In this document: piece by piece, positions 16,163 through 24,403 of the stretch
Numbering within the stretch: the stretch's first letter is position 1
How the letters are laid out: every line of letters begins with the position of its first letter
From: Paenibacillus wulumuqiensis
GTDB taxonomy: Bacteria > Bacillota > Bacilli > Paenibacillales > Paenibacillaceae
Direction: 5' to 3'
NCBI RefSeq assembly: GCF_000971965.1
Contig: NZ_LAQP01000004.1
Coordinates: forward strand, 434,001-498,000
DNA: 64,000 bases
The notes under the pieces: generated by a model
Told to the model about the DNA's origin: nothing
The model's database searches: none
The model's input: only the letters and a program-made list of their open reading frames with translations
Position numbers and translations under genes: made by a program

Positions 16163-16867
16163 TTGGAACGCCAAATGTTAGAACATAACGGGAAAATCAA
16201 CATTGCGATTGATGGACCTGCCGGCGCAGGGAAAAGTACAATTGCACGTATGGTCGCGAAGCGGCTTGGCTATGTATATGTCGATACGGGAGCAATGTAC
16301 CGCGCCGTCACATGGCATATGCTTCAATTAAATATTGAACCTGAAAATGCCGAAAAGGTGCTTCAAGAAGCACAAAATCTGGTGATTGAATTAATACCTG
16401 ATGAACAGGGACAGAAGGTCCTGGCTAATGGAGCGGATGTAACTGCAGATATTCGTAGTCTGACCGTGAACCGGATTGTGTCACGATATGCGCAAATCGA
16501 GGGGCTGAGAGTAAAGCTATCGTCTTTACAGCGGCAAATGGCTTTGCGTAAAGGCGTTGTGATGGATGGACGCGATATCGGTACTCATGTGCTTCCAGAT
16601 GCAGAGTTGAAGATCTTTATGACAGCAACTGTGCAGGAACGTGCCAGACGCAGGTATGCAGAAATGGATGCTTCGGAGGGTATTACACTGGAGCAGCTTG
16701 AACGCGAGATTGCAGAACGGGATCAGCTGGATGAGCAACGTGAATTTTCTCCGCTGGTATGTGCAGATGATGCGGTGGTACTGGATACAACGTCGATGTC
16801 TATCGATCAAGTATCCGATCACATATTGATGCTGGCCCATACTACAATGGCAGGGAGAGTCCAATGA
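16163..16867 (+). CDS. cmk: cytidylate kinase
   Basis: Phosphorylates CMP and dCMP with ATP. The 234-residue protein has the P-loop GPAGAGKST, DTGAMYRAVTWHM, the NMP-binding DGRDIGTHVLP and the lid region RARRRYAEM, with family-typical length. TTG 16163 was chosen because GAGGGGGAG at 16147-16155 ends seven bases before it; TTG 16145 lies before that site and ATG 16175 is too far away. The stop overlaps the next gene by ATGA, indicating coupling with plsC. Confidence 0.93.
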   Translation: MERQMLEHNGKINIAIDGPAGAGKSTIARMVAKRLGYVYVDTGAMYRAVTWHMLQLNIEPENAEKVLQEAQNLVIELIPDEQGQKVLANGADVTADIRSLTVNRIVSRYAQIEGLRVKLSSLQRQMALRKGVVMDGRDIGTHVLPDAELKIFMTATVQERARRRYAEMDASEGITLEQLEREIAERDQLDEQREFSPLVCADDAVVLDTTSMSIDQVSDHILMLAHTTMAGRVQ

Positions 16868-17445
16868 TGTTCTATCGATTCATTCGCGCTCTTATACGCT
16901 TTTTTTATCGCATTCTGTTCCGCATCAAGGCTGAAGGATTGGAGCATATCCCACAGGAAGGTGGCGTGCTGCTCTGTTCCAACCACATCAGTAATCTGGA
17001 TCCTCCCATGGTAGGCATCCTGATTAAACGCCAGGTTCGCTTTATGGCCAAGGAAGAACTGTTCCATGCTCCTGTACTGGGACCGATTATTGCAAGACTT
17101 GGCGCTTTTCCGGTCAAACGGGGCGGCATCAGCAAGGAATCGATCCGTACTGCGCTCACCATTTTGCGTGAAGGCGGTATAATGGGGATTTTCCCTGAAG
17201 GTACGCGCAATTCTCAGGCAGCAGCTGCCAAGCGTGGCGCTGCAACTTTTGCATTGCGGAGTGATGCGGCAGTAATTCCGGCTGCGATTATTGGAAACTA
17301 TAAGCTTTTTCGTACAACCAAGGTTGTATATGGTCCACCGGTCGACCTTTCCGCTTACAAAGGCAAAGATGCGACAGGTACGGCTGAAGAAGCAACGGAG
17401 AAAATTATGGAAGCTATCCGTAAAATTATCCGTGAAAATCAATGA
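16864..17445 (+). CDS. plsC: 1-acyl-sn-glycerol-3-phosphate acyltransferase
   Basis: Adds the second acyl chain to lysophosphatidic acid at the membrane. The 193-residue protein has an N-terminal hydrophobic/amphipathic segment, the catalytic NHxxxxD motif (CSNHISNLDPP), the substrate loop FPVKRGG and FPEGTRNSQ. It is coupled to cmk by a four-base overlap. plsY, which makes the preceding intermediate, lies 3 kb downstream. Confidence 0.92.
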   Translation: MMFYRFIRALIRFFYRILFRIKAEGLEHIPQEGGVLLCSNHISNLDPPMVGILIKRQVRFMAKEELFHAPVLGPIIARLGAFPVKRGGISKESIRTALTILREGGIMGIFPEGTRNSQAAAAKRGAATFALRSDAAVIPAAIIGNYKLFRTTKVVYGPPVDLSAYKGKDATGTAEEATEKIMEAIRKIIRENQ

Positions 17446-17512
17446 ATGTGTTTTGAACTCAGCATTACTGCGAGTTTAAATAAATGGGGTTTGAATCGAG
17501 GAGGGTATTGAC

Positions 17513-18751
17513 ATGTCGGAAGAAAATAATAACCAAGAAACTACCGAAGTTACAAACCAGGAGGCAATGGATCAGATCGTCTCCGTGAAGAAAGGTGACA
17601 CTGTCACAGGAACAATCGTCAAAATTGATGATAATCAAGCTTATGTAAGTATTGGATATAAATATGACGGTGTTATTCCAGTCCGTGAACTTTCTTCAGT
17701 ACACGTAGACAGCGCTTCTGAAGCTGTAGAAGTGGGCCAGGAAGTGGAATGCAAAGTTGTAAGCATCAACGACGAGAAAGAAACTCTCGTTCTGTCCAAG
17801 CGTGCGATCGACAGTGAGAACGCATGGGAAACACTGGAACAGCGCTTTGAATCCGGTGAAGTATTCGAAGTTACTGTATCCGATGTTGTAAAAGGCGGAC
17901 TGGTAGCTGACGTGGGCGCACGCGGATTTATCCCTGCATCCATGGTAGAGCGTCACTTTGTAGAAGATTTCAGCGATTACAAAGGCCGCACACTTCGCGT
18001 TAAAGTAAAAGAACTGGATCGCGAAAACAACAAAGTAATCCTGTCCCAAAAAGAAGTGCTGGAAGCGGAATACGAGTCCAACAAGCACAAAATTATGGAA
18101 AGCCTGCAAGAAGGCCAGGAGCTGACAGGTACTGTACAGCGTCTGACTCAATTCGGTGCATTCGTTGATGTAGGCGGCGTAGATGGTCTGGTACACGTAT
18201 CCGAGATCGCTTGGACACATGTAGACAAGCCAGCTGACGTACTGTCCGAAGGCGACGAAGTAAAAGTAAAAGTTCTGCGCGTTGATCCTGAAAAAGGCAA
18301 AATCAGCCTCAGTATCAAAGCAGCTCAACCAGGTCCTTGGGAGACTGCAGCAGAGAAATTCCATACTGGCGATGTAGTAACCGGTGAAGTAAAACGCCTG
18401 GTGAACTTCGGCGCATTCGTTGAAATCGCTCCAGGAGTGGAAGGTCTGGTTCACATTTCCCAAATCTCCCACAAACACATCGGTACTCCGCAAGAAGTAC
18501 TGGAAGAAGGCCAAACCGTTTCCGTTAAAGTACTGGATGTAAATCCTAGCGAAAAACGCGTTAGCCTGAGCATCAAAGAAACCGAAGAAGCTCCTGCAGA
18601 TGAGCCAAAAGCTCCTAGAGAACACAGCAACAAGGGTAACAGAGCTCCGAAACAAGAAGAGCTGAACAACCCTAACGTATCTCTGAGCAACCAGGGCATG
18701 AACGTAACCCTGGGCGACCTCTTCGGCGATAAACTAAGCAAATTTAAGTAA
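17513..18751 (+). CDS. S1-domain RNA-binding protein (ribosomal protein S1 homologue, YpfD type)
   Basis: The 412-residue protein has an acidic N terminus and four S1 repeats (from about residues 24, 108, 193 and 278), each with the VTGTI/VKRL, FGAFV and VHVSEI signature, then a basic low-complexity tail. Gram-positive homologues have four S1 domains rather than the six of E. coli S1; they bind RNA and are less clearly essential. GGAGGG lies before ATG 17513. Codon use looks highly biased, as for a strongly expressed gene. The cmk-plsC-S1 order is that of Bacillus. Confidence 0.9.
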   Translation: MSEENNNQETTEVTNQEAMDQIVSVKKGDTVTGTIVKIDDNQAYVSIGYKYDGVIPVRELSSVHVDSASEAVEVGQEVECKVVSINDEKETLVLSKRAIDSENAWETLEQRFESGEVFEVTVSDVVKGGLVADVGARGFIPASMVERHFVEDFSDYKGRTLRVKVKELDRENNKVILSQKEVLEAEYESNKHKIMESLQEGQELTGTVQRLTQFGAFVDVGGVDGLVHVSEIAWTHVDKPADVLSEGDEVKVKVLRVDPEKGKISLSIKAAQPGPWETAAEKFHTGDVVTGEVKRLVNFGAFVEIAPGVEGLVHISQISHKHIGTPQEVLEEGQTVSVKVLDVNPSEKRVSLSIKETEEAPADEPKAPREHSNKGNRAPKQEELNNPNVSLSNQGMNVTLGDLFGDKLSKFK

Positions 18752-18756
18752 TAAGG

Positions 18757-18869
18757 AGCAAGCGCCCTCCTTGCTCCCTAAACGGCAACGTTTCAATGCC
18801 GTTTAGATTGGATGCAAGAGCAAGCGCCCTCCTTGCTCCCTAAACGGCAACGCTTCAATGCCGTTTAGA
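18757..18869. repeat. two tandem copies of a 51-base double-hairpin unit
   Basis: The unit at 18757-18807 recurs at 18819-18869 with a single T/C difference. Each unit holds two hairpins: AGCAA...TTGCT and CTAAACGGCA...TGCCGTTTAG. The unit starts six bases after the S1-gene stop. No long T-run follows either hairpin. A related palindrome, AGCAAGCGCTAGCGTTGCT, occurs about 130 bases later. Confidence 0.8.
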
Positions 18870-19234
18870 CGTATGACCACTACGCATAGACAATAACTTT
18901 AACCCACCATCTCTTACAGCAAATCCGAAATGCAAATTTCATTCGCTCCAGAGAAACCACGGTTCAAGGTTACTGTCTAGCAGGGTGGTTCCGAGCAAGC
19001 GCTAGCGTTGCTACTTTCACTTAACCAGCATAAATATTTCAGGGCTTAACCCGTACAGTCCACCAGATTATTGCGGAGGATTCAACGGCTAAGTTCACCA
19101 GATAATCGGCGAATCCGTAATGGGTTCGCCGATTATTGCTTTTCACTGACGTTAAAATTCATCATAATGTTAGCCAAGGCAATGGTTTTTTGCTATGATG
19201 ATTAACGGAAAGATAGAACAGGAGGAAAAAACCT
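18870..19234. other. gap before der with a 12-bp stem-loop and an extended -10
   Basis: ATAATCGGCGAA at 19102-19113 pairs exactly with TTCGCCGATTAT at 19125-19136; the tail TGCTTTT makes it a weak terminator. An extended -10, TGCTATGAT, is at 19191-19199, 36 bases before der. No gene was recognised; the fni gene found here in Bacillus is absent. Confidence 0.6.
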
Positions 19235-20557
19235 ATGGCAAGACCCGTAGTAGCAATCGTTGGACGCCCGAATGTGGGTAAATCAACGGTATTTAACCGG
19301 ATGATCGGTGACCGGTTGGCAATTGTAGAAGACCGCCCGGGGGTAACCCGTGACCGGATATATGGAACTTCAGAATGGAATGGCAAGCCTTTCAGCGTAA
19401 TTGATACCGGTGGTATTGAACTGGATGGCGAAGATATGATGCTCAAATCGATCCGGATGCAGGCGGAGCTCGCTATCGCTGAAGCGGATGTGATCGTATT
19501 TATGTGTGACGTTAAAAGTGGTTTGACCCAGTCCGATGAGGAAGTGGCACAGATTCTGTATCGCTCCCGCAAGCCTGTTGTCGTAGCTGTCAACAAAGTC
19601 GATAACATGAACCGGATGGATGATATTTATGAATTTTATAATGTAGGTTTCGGTGATCCAATCGGTATCTCCGGCAGCCATGGCAGCGGTATGGGTGATC
19701 TGATGGATGCCATCGTGGCCAATCTGCCTGAGCTGGAAGAAGATGAGTACGGCGACGATGTGATTCGTGTTGCTCTGATCGGGCGTCCTAACGTGGGTAA
19801 ATCTTCACTCGTTAACGCCATTCTGGGCGAAGAGCGCGTTATCGTCAGCAATGTAGCCGGTACGACACGCGATGCGATTGATACTCCGTTTGAACGGGAT
19901 GGACAGCGTTATGTACTGATCGATACGGCAGGTATGCGCAAACGCGGTAAAGTGTACGAGAATACCGAGAAATACAGCGTCATGCGTGCGATGAAAGCGA
20001 TTGAGCGTGCGGACGTAGTCCTGATGGTTATCAACGGTGAAGAAGGCATCATCGACCAGGATAAACACGTTGCCGGTTATGCACATGATGCGGGTAAAGC
20101 CGCCATTATCGTTGTAAACAAATGGGATGTTGTCGAGAAAGATGATAAAACGATGCAGCATTTCGAGAACAATATCCGTGATCACTTCCTGTTTATGCAG
20201 TATGCTCCGGTTGTGTTCCTGTCTGCACTGACCAAACAGCGTATTCACAAGCTTCTGCCTGTTGTACAGCAGGTAGCCGAGCAGCATTCACTGCGTATTC
20301 CGACGCATTTGCTCAATGATGTCATTTCGGATGCGATTGCGATCAATCCGCCTCCAACCGATAAAGGGAAACGTCTGCGCATTAACTATGTGACCCAGGT
20401 AGCGGTAAAACCACCTACCATTATCGTATTTGTCAATGAGCCGGAAATGATGCACTTTTCCTATGAGCGTTATCTGGAAAATAAAATCCGGGCGGCTTTT
20501 GATTTCGTAGGAACGCCGATCCGTATCTTTACACGTCGCAAATCATCGGACGATTAA
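19235..20557 (+). CDS. der: ribosome-assembly GTPase Der (EngA)
   Basis: Tandem-GTPase needed for 50S ribosome assembly. The 440-residue protein has a first G domain (GRPNVGKST at ~8-16, DTGGIE, NKVD), a second G domain (GRPNVGKSS near 185, [15 protein letters not shown]) and the C-terminal KH-like domain ending in TRRKSSDD. Length and all G motifs match the family. GGAGG stands just before ATG 19235. plsY follows after 12 bases, so der-plsY-gpsA is an operon. Confidence 0.96.
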   Translation: MARPVVAIVGRPNVGKSTVFNRMIGDRLAIVEDRPGVTRDRIYGTSEWNGKPFSVIDTGGIELDGEDMMLKSIRMQAELAIAEADVIVFMCDVKSGLTQSDEEVAQILYRSRKPVVVAVNKVDNMNRMDDIYEFYNVGFGDPIGISGSHGSGMGDLMDAIVANLPELEEDEYGDDVIRVALIGRPNVGKSSLVNAILGEERVIVSNVAGTTRDAIDTPFERDGQRYVLIDTAGMRKRGKVYENTEKYSVMRAMKAIERADVVLMVINGEEGIIDQDKHVAGYAHDAGKAAIIVVNKWDVVEKDDKTMQHFENNIRDHFLFMQYAPVVFLSALTKQRIHKLLPVVQQVAEQHSLRIPTHLLNDVISDAIAINPPPTDKGKRLRINYVTQVAVKPPTIIVFVNEPEMMHFSYERYLENKIRAAFDFVGTPIRIFTRRKSSDD

Positions 20558-20569
20558 GGAGAGAAGCTT

Positions 20570-21193
20570 GTGATTGTATCGGTTTTAGCCATCATAGTGA
20601 GTTATCTTCTCGGTTCCATCAGTTTTAGTGTGCTGATTGCCAAAGGCATGAAAGGAATCGATATTCGTGATCATGGCAGCGGTAACGCAGGCGCAACAAA
20701 TACGCTGCGTGTGCTCGGTAAAGGCCCGGCAGTTACGGTACTACTGCTGGATGCACTCAAAGGCGTAGGAGCGGTATGGCTGGGAGTATGGCTATCATCC
20801 TCTCCTACCTACTGGGTTCCGGCATTGTGCGGAATTGCAGCGATTCTGGGCCACAACTGGCCGATTTATTTCCGCTTTCGCGGAGGTAAGGGAATCGCTA
20901 CCACGATTGGTGTACTGGCTACCCTGTGTCTGCTGCCATCTCTGGCCGCTGGTGTGGTGGCCATCCTGGCTATCGTGTTCACACGCTATGTATCGCTGGG
21001 CTCTCTGATCTTCGTTACGCTGACGCCGATCATATTGCTGTTCCTGGGATATTCGACGCCAATTATAACAGTTAGTGTCATCATCTGGGCGCTGGCAGTC
21101 TGGCGTCACCGGGCGAATCTGTCCCGGATCTTCAAGGGTACGGAAAATAAAATCGGAGCAAAAGCGGACAAGGGAGGAAGCGAAGTTGTCTGA
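20570..21193 (+). CDS. plsY: glycerol-3-phosphate acyltransferase PlsY
   Basis: Integral membrane enzyme that transfers the acyl group from acyl phosphate to glycerol 3-phosphate, the first step of phospholipid synthesis. The 207-residue protein has five to seven membrane spans and the three family motifs: GSGNAGATNTLRVLG, HNWPIYFRFRGGKGIAT and the C-terminal WRHRANLSRIFKGTENK. The start is GTG 20570 behind GGAGAG. Its 3' end overlaps gpsA, which makes its substrate. Confidence 0.94.
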   Translation: MIVSVLAIIVSYLLGSISFSVLIAKGMKGIDIRDHGSGNAGATNTLRVLGKGPAVTVLLLDALKGVGAVWLGVWLSSSPTYWVPALCGIAAILGHNWPIYFRFRGGKGIATTIGVLATLCLLPSLAAGVVAILAIVFTRYVSLGSLIFVTLTPIILLFLGYSTPIITVSVIIWALAVWRHRANLSRIFKGTENKIGAKADKGGSEVV

Positions 21194-22229
21194 TAAGGTA
21201 ACGGTTCTGGTAGCGGGAAGCTGGGGCACAGCGCTTGCCTGTGTCCTGGCAGATAACGGGCTGCAGGTATCTTTGTGGACGCGCAGCGAGGAGCAGGCGA
21301 GCGAGATCAACGGACAGCATACGAACCGCAAATACTTGCCGGAGGCAGTGCTGCCGGATAATATCACCGCTGCATCCAGTCTGGCCGAAGCGATGAGAGA
21401 CACCCAGGCGGTCATTATCGTAGCGCCTTCCAAAGCGATGCGTGAAGTGTGCCGTCAGCTCAAACCTTTTTATCATGAAGATATGCTGTGTGTTCATGCA
21501 ACCAAAGGATTTGAGACCGAATCGCTCAAACGCATGTCCACTGTGATCAGCGAGGAGCTCGGTGCCAAGGAATCTAATATTGTGGTTCTTTCGGGACCGA
21601 GTCATGCTGAAGAAGTGGTCAAACGGATGCCGACGACCGTAGTGGTCGCTTCGCGTAATGAGAGAGCGGCTGCAGCTGCCCAGACTCTTTTCATGAATGA
21701 GGAATACTTCAGGGTGTATACGAATCTGGATATGATTGGTGTAGAGCTGGCAGGTGCACTCAAAAACATTATCGCGCTTGGCGCAGGCATGTCCGATGGA
21801 CTGGGCTATGGGGATAATGCCAAAGCGGCACTCTTAACACGTGGTATCGCTGAGATGGTCCGGGTCGGCAGTGAAATGGGGGCGAACCCGCTGACTTTTG
21901 CCGGTCTCGCGGGTATCGGTGATCTGATGGTAACCGGTACGAGCCGTCACAGCCGGAACTGGAGAGCAGGTTATATGCTGGGTCAGGGCAAGTCACTGGA
22001 AGAAGTGATGAATTCCATGAACATGGTGGTGGAAGGCATACGTACGACGCAGGTGGCGCACGATATGTCCCGCAAGTACAATGTCCAGATGCCGATTGCC
22101 GAGCAGCTGTACCGTGTTCTGTTTGAACAAAGCGATCCGCGTGAAGCGGTCGAAGCCTTAATGGGAAGAGATCCCAAAAATGAGATGGAATCCATGAAGC
22201 TGGAAATCTGGCAACAGTGGCATTCCTGA
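21186..22229 (+). CDS. gpsA: NAD(P)H-dependent glycerol-3-phosphate dehydrogenase
   Basis: Reduces dihydroxyacetone phosphate to glycerol 3-phosphate for lipid synthesis. The 347-residue protein has the N-terminal Rossmann fold, the catalytic-Lys region GALKNIIALGAGMSDGLGYGDNAKAAL, and the RHSRNWRAG motif. The start is TTG 21186, eight bases inside the end of plsY, behind GGGAGGA; an earlier in-frame GTG lies deep within plsY and is not credible. Oddity: the usual GAGSWGTA nucleotide-binding motif reads VAGSWGTA, so its first Gly is Val. Confidence 0.94.
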   Translation: MSDKVTVLVAGSWGTALACVLADNGLQVSLWTRSEEQASEINGQHTNRKYLPEAVLPDNITAASSLAEAMRDTQAVIIVAPSKAMREVCRQLKPFYHEDMLCVHATKGFETESLKRMSTVISEELGAKESNIVVLSGPSHAEEVVKRMPTTVVVASRNERAAAAAQTLFMNEEYFRVYTNLDMIGVELAGALKNIIALGAGMSDGLGYGDNAKAALLTRGIAEMVRVGSEMGANPLTFAGLAGIGDLMVTGTSRHSRNWRAGYMLGQGKSLEEVMNSMNMVVEGIRTTQVAHDMSRKYNVQMPIAEQLYRVLFEQSDPREAVEALMGRDPKNEMESMKLEIWQQWHS

Positions 22230-22248
22230 TCTGACATGGAGTCAGACG

Positions 22249-22284
22249 TACAGAGAACGAGGGGGAATCCTGTCGTTCTTTTTG
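22249..22284 (+). terminator. intrinsic terminator after gpsA
   Basis: AGAACGA at 22254-22260 pairs with TCGTTCT at 22273-22279, followed by T-run; flanking GTAC sequences extend the pairing. Confidence 0.8.
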
Positions 22285-22317
22285 TACAGGTCTGAATGCA
22301 GAGGGGGCATATTCACA

Positions 22318-22935
22318 ATGTATAATCCTGAACACTATTTGCAGCCGCATTCGAAGCTGCAGCAGTCACTTACGGATATCGCACGTTGGCTCGATCAGGG
22401 CAGTACGGATACACACTGGCTGCTGGGCGGGAGCTGCGGACTGCTGCTGCAGGGAATCCCACTGGATGAGGCGCCCCGTGATATTGATCTGTATGCAGAT
22501 GGCAGCACGATACAGAGGCTCCATGAGCAGCTGCAGGTCCATACTCTGGTACTGGATGGTCCGGAATTGAACGAGACGAGAATGTATCGCTCTGTTCTGA
22601 GCCATTATCAGGCGGGAGACTATAAAGTCGAGCTGGTCGGAGACTTTGAAGTACGGGCGCGGGAATCGTATTATCGGGTACATATTGATAAAAGTCTGTA
22701 TGATCATGCGCAGATGATTACACTCGGCAGCCATGAGATAGCAATTATGCCTCTGGCACATGAATTGGTCTTTAACCTGCTGAGAGATCGGCGGGACCGC
22801 TACGAACGAATCGCCGAGCAGATGACTGCCGAGCCAGAGCGCCATGCTGCGCTGGTGAAGCAGATTATTGCTGCAAATGGTTTTCATCCGCAGATGATTC
22901 AGCGCATTCACAAGTTGGCCGGAATCAATAACTAA
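22318..22935 (+). CDS. nucleotidyltransferase-fold protein of unknown substrate
   Basis: The 205-residue protein has LLGGSCGLLLQGIPL followed by RDIDLY, which resembles the GG/GS-DxD core of the nucleotidyltransferase superfamily (as in minimal nucleotidyltransferases and antitoxins), and a later LVGDFEVRAR strand. The C-terminal third is helical. ATG 22318 has AGAGGGGG upstream. It sits 14 bases before a ferredoxin gene, so both form a small unit between gpsA and hbs. It could be a nucleotide- or sugar-modifying enzyme; no partner toxin is visible. Confidence 0.65.
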   Translation: MYNPEHYLQPHSKLQQSLTDIARWLDQGSTDTHWLLGGSCGLLLQGIPLDEAPRDIDLYADGSTIQRLHEQLQVHTLVLDGPELNETRMYRSVLSHYQAGDYKVELVGDFEVRARESYYRVHIDKSLYDHAQMITLGSHEIAIMPLAHELVFNLLRDRRDRYERIAEQMTAEPERHAALVKQIIAANGFHPQMIQRIHKLAGINN

Positions 22936-22949
22936 GAGGAGGAATCCCA

Positions 22950-23324
22950 ATGTCTGGACGACAGCAAGGTCAGGTGGAATTTTGGCCTGCCGGCAAATCG
23001 GTGCTCGTGCCGGAAGGAGCAACGCTGCTGGCGGCTGCCAGGCGTGCAGGGGTACATCTTCCCGTGCGTTGTGACGGCAGAGCTGCCTGTCTTATGTGCA
23101 AGGTGACCGTTTTACCGGAAGATCAGCCAGTCGAAGGAATCTCGCTTTCCCCGCCGGGAGCAGTGGAGAGCCGGAAGCTGGGAGCCTCTCTGGAGGAGCA
23201 CATACGTTTGGGATGTCAGGCCAGGGTGACAGGCCACTGCGTTGTTCGTATACCGGAAGATCGCCTCAAAGCCGCTATCCGCAAACAAATGGAGCAGCAA
23301 AATGACGATTTGAGCGACTGGTAG
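22950..23324 (+). CDS. 2Fe-2S ferredoxin
   Basis: Electron carrier with one 2Fe-2S cluster, 124 residues. The ligands are in CDGRAACLMC (Cx5Cx2C, adrenodoxin type) and the fourth Cys in IRLGCQARV. The first half, VLVPEGATLLAAARRAGV, is the usual beta-grasp start. AAGAGGAGG precedes ATG 22950. In Paenibacillus-like genomes a ferredoxin of this kind commonly lies near spoIVA-hbs; here spoIVA is missing and hbs follows after ~200 bases. Redox partner unknown. Confidence 0.88.
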   Translation: MSGRQQGQVEFWPAGKSVLVPEGATLLAAARRAGVHLPVRCDGRAACLMCKVTVLPEDQPVEGISLSPPGAVESRKLGASLEEHIRLGCQARVTGHCVVRIPEDRLKAAIRKQMEQQNDDLSDW

Positions 23325-23355
23325 TATTTAGCAGTTCGGTGGTATCCGATAAAAA

Positions 23356-23397
23356 AAGCGTAAAACGCTTGAAATTACGGGGTAGCTGTATTACTAT
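23356..23397 (+). promoter_or_regulatory. hbs promoter with overlapping inverted repeat
   Basis: TTGAAA at 23369-23374, 17-base spacer, TACTAT at 23392-23397. The -35 is overlapped by AAGCGT-AAA-ACGCTT (23356-23370), a possible operator. Confidence 0.65.
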
Positions 23398-23535
23398 AGG
23401 TGTGTTCTGTGTCCCGGCGATAGCTGGTACAGTCCATATTCCGAAAATTCCGCGGCGTTTACCTATATTTTCGTTAATGCGAAAACCAAAGTAGCAAGTG
23501 GAGAAGCTTATATTTGCATTAGGAGGTGAATACAC

Positions 23536-23808
23536 ATGAACAAAACTGATCTGATCGCACAGGTTGTTGAAAAAACAGAACTGCAAAAGAAAGATGCTAC
23601 AAAAGCGGTTGACGCTGTTTTCGAAGCAATCTCCAGCGCCCTGCAAAGTGGTGATAAAGTCCAACTGGTTGGATTTGGTAACTTCGAAGTTCGTGAGCGT
23701 TCCGCACGTATGGGACGTAACCCGCAAACTGGGGAGCAAATGGAAATCCCAGCGAGCAAAATCCCGGCTTTCAAGCCTGGTAAAGCACTGAAAGATGGAA
23801 TTAAATAA
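23536..23808 (+). CDS. hbs: DNA-binding protein HU
   Basis: Histone-like dimeric DNA-bending protein of the nucleoid, 90 residues, standard length. It begins [21 protein letters not shown] and has the DNA-binding arm [16 protein letters not shown], then [18 protein letters not shown] before ATG 23536 is a near-perfect ribosome site, in line with high expression. Downstream lies a perfect 14-bp hairpin and then mtrB, as in Bacillus (hbs-mtrB). Confidence 0.97.
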   Translation: MNKTDLIAQVVEKTELQKKDATKAVDAVFEAISSALQSGDKVQLVGFGNFEVRERSARMGRNPQTGEQMEIPASKIPAFKPGKALKDGIK

Positions 23809-23829
23809 GCTGTACATATTCCATGTTCA

Positions 23830-23866
23830 GGAAAGGACCGTGATCTTCATGTTCACGGTCCTTTCC
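23830..23866 (+). other. 14-bp perfect stem-loop between hbs and mtrB
   Basis: GGAAAGGACCGTGA at 23830-23843 pairs exactly with TCACGGTCCTTTCC at 23853-23866, loop of nine. No T-run follows, so it may protect the hbs mRNA end or be a processing site instead of a standard terminator. Confidence 0.7.
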
Positions 23867-23919
23867 GCATCTGCCAGCATACTTAATGTAACAGCGATGA
23901 CAAGCAAAAGGAGGAAATG

Positions 23920-24156
23920 ATGGAGCCATCAAAAGACGGTATTGTAAATGGTGATTATGTAGTGATCAAGGCCAAGGAAAACGGAGTGCAGGTTATCGGT
24001 CTGACCCGCGGACGGGATACTCGTTTTCATCATACGGAAAAGCTGGACAAAGGTGAGCTGCTGATCGTGCAGTTTACGGAAAATACATCCGCCATCAAAA
24101 TCAGGGGCGATGCTGAAGTGCATACCAAGCATGGTACCGTGAAAACGGAAGATTAA
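23920..24156 (+). CDS. mtrB: tryptophan RNA-binding attenuation protein (TRAP)
   Basis: TRAP forms an 11-subunit ring that, with tryptophan bound, wraps GAG/UAG triplets in trp leader RNA and lowers trp expression. The 78-residue protein has the family core: [21 protein letters not shown] (Trp-binding strands), THHTEKLD-like [11 protein letters not shown], and the RNA-binding [13 protein letters not shown] with its Lys and Arg. ATG 23920 was preferred to ATG 23917 for spacing from AAAGGAGG. A matching triplet array is present before trpE at 34405-34455. Confidence 0.95.
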   Translation: MEPSKDGIVNGDYVVIKAKENGVQVIGLTRGRDTRFHHTEKLDKGELLIVQFTENTSAIKIRGDAEVHTKHGTVKTED

Positions 24157-24195
24157 TATGGCTGCTGCACAACACTGTCGCAGCCTGCAGCACCT

Positions 24196-24251
24196 ATACT
24201 GGCTTCCTCATTATTAAGCTGGACTTAATTGTGGGAAAGCCAGTATTTTAT
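24196..24251 (+). terminator. terminator after mtrB
   Basis: ATACTGGCTTCC at 24196-24207 pairs with GGGAAAGCCAGTAT ending at 24246, with TTTTATTG after it and a smaller hairpin in the loop. Confidence 0.75.
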
Positions 24252-24318
24252 TGTTTATACAACCCAATCATAATGGACTTACAAATATTCACTTGCCCTG
24301 TCTTGTCGAAAAAACATA

Positions 24319-24327
24319 TGTTATAAT
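24319..24327 (+). promoter_or_regulatory. extended -10 promoter of the hepS operon
   Basis: TGTTATAAT, an extended -10 with perfect TATAAT at 24322-24327; no clear -35. It lies 77 bases before hepS. Confidence 0.6.
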
Positions 24328-24403
24328 GAACTGAAATGTTTAAATCTAAAACATTATAGTTTGTGAAAATATAGACTTGCCAAACGAAGGCATGGAGGCT
24401 GAG

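Noticed and set aside
18757-18869. Possible CRISPR array
   Set aside because: Only two copies, each itself palindromic, with an 11-base spacer; no cas genes.
18975-19010. T-box-like AGGGTGGTTCCGAG before der
   Set aside because: No stem I, specifier or terminator with T-run around it.
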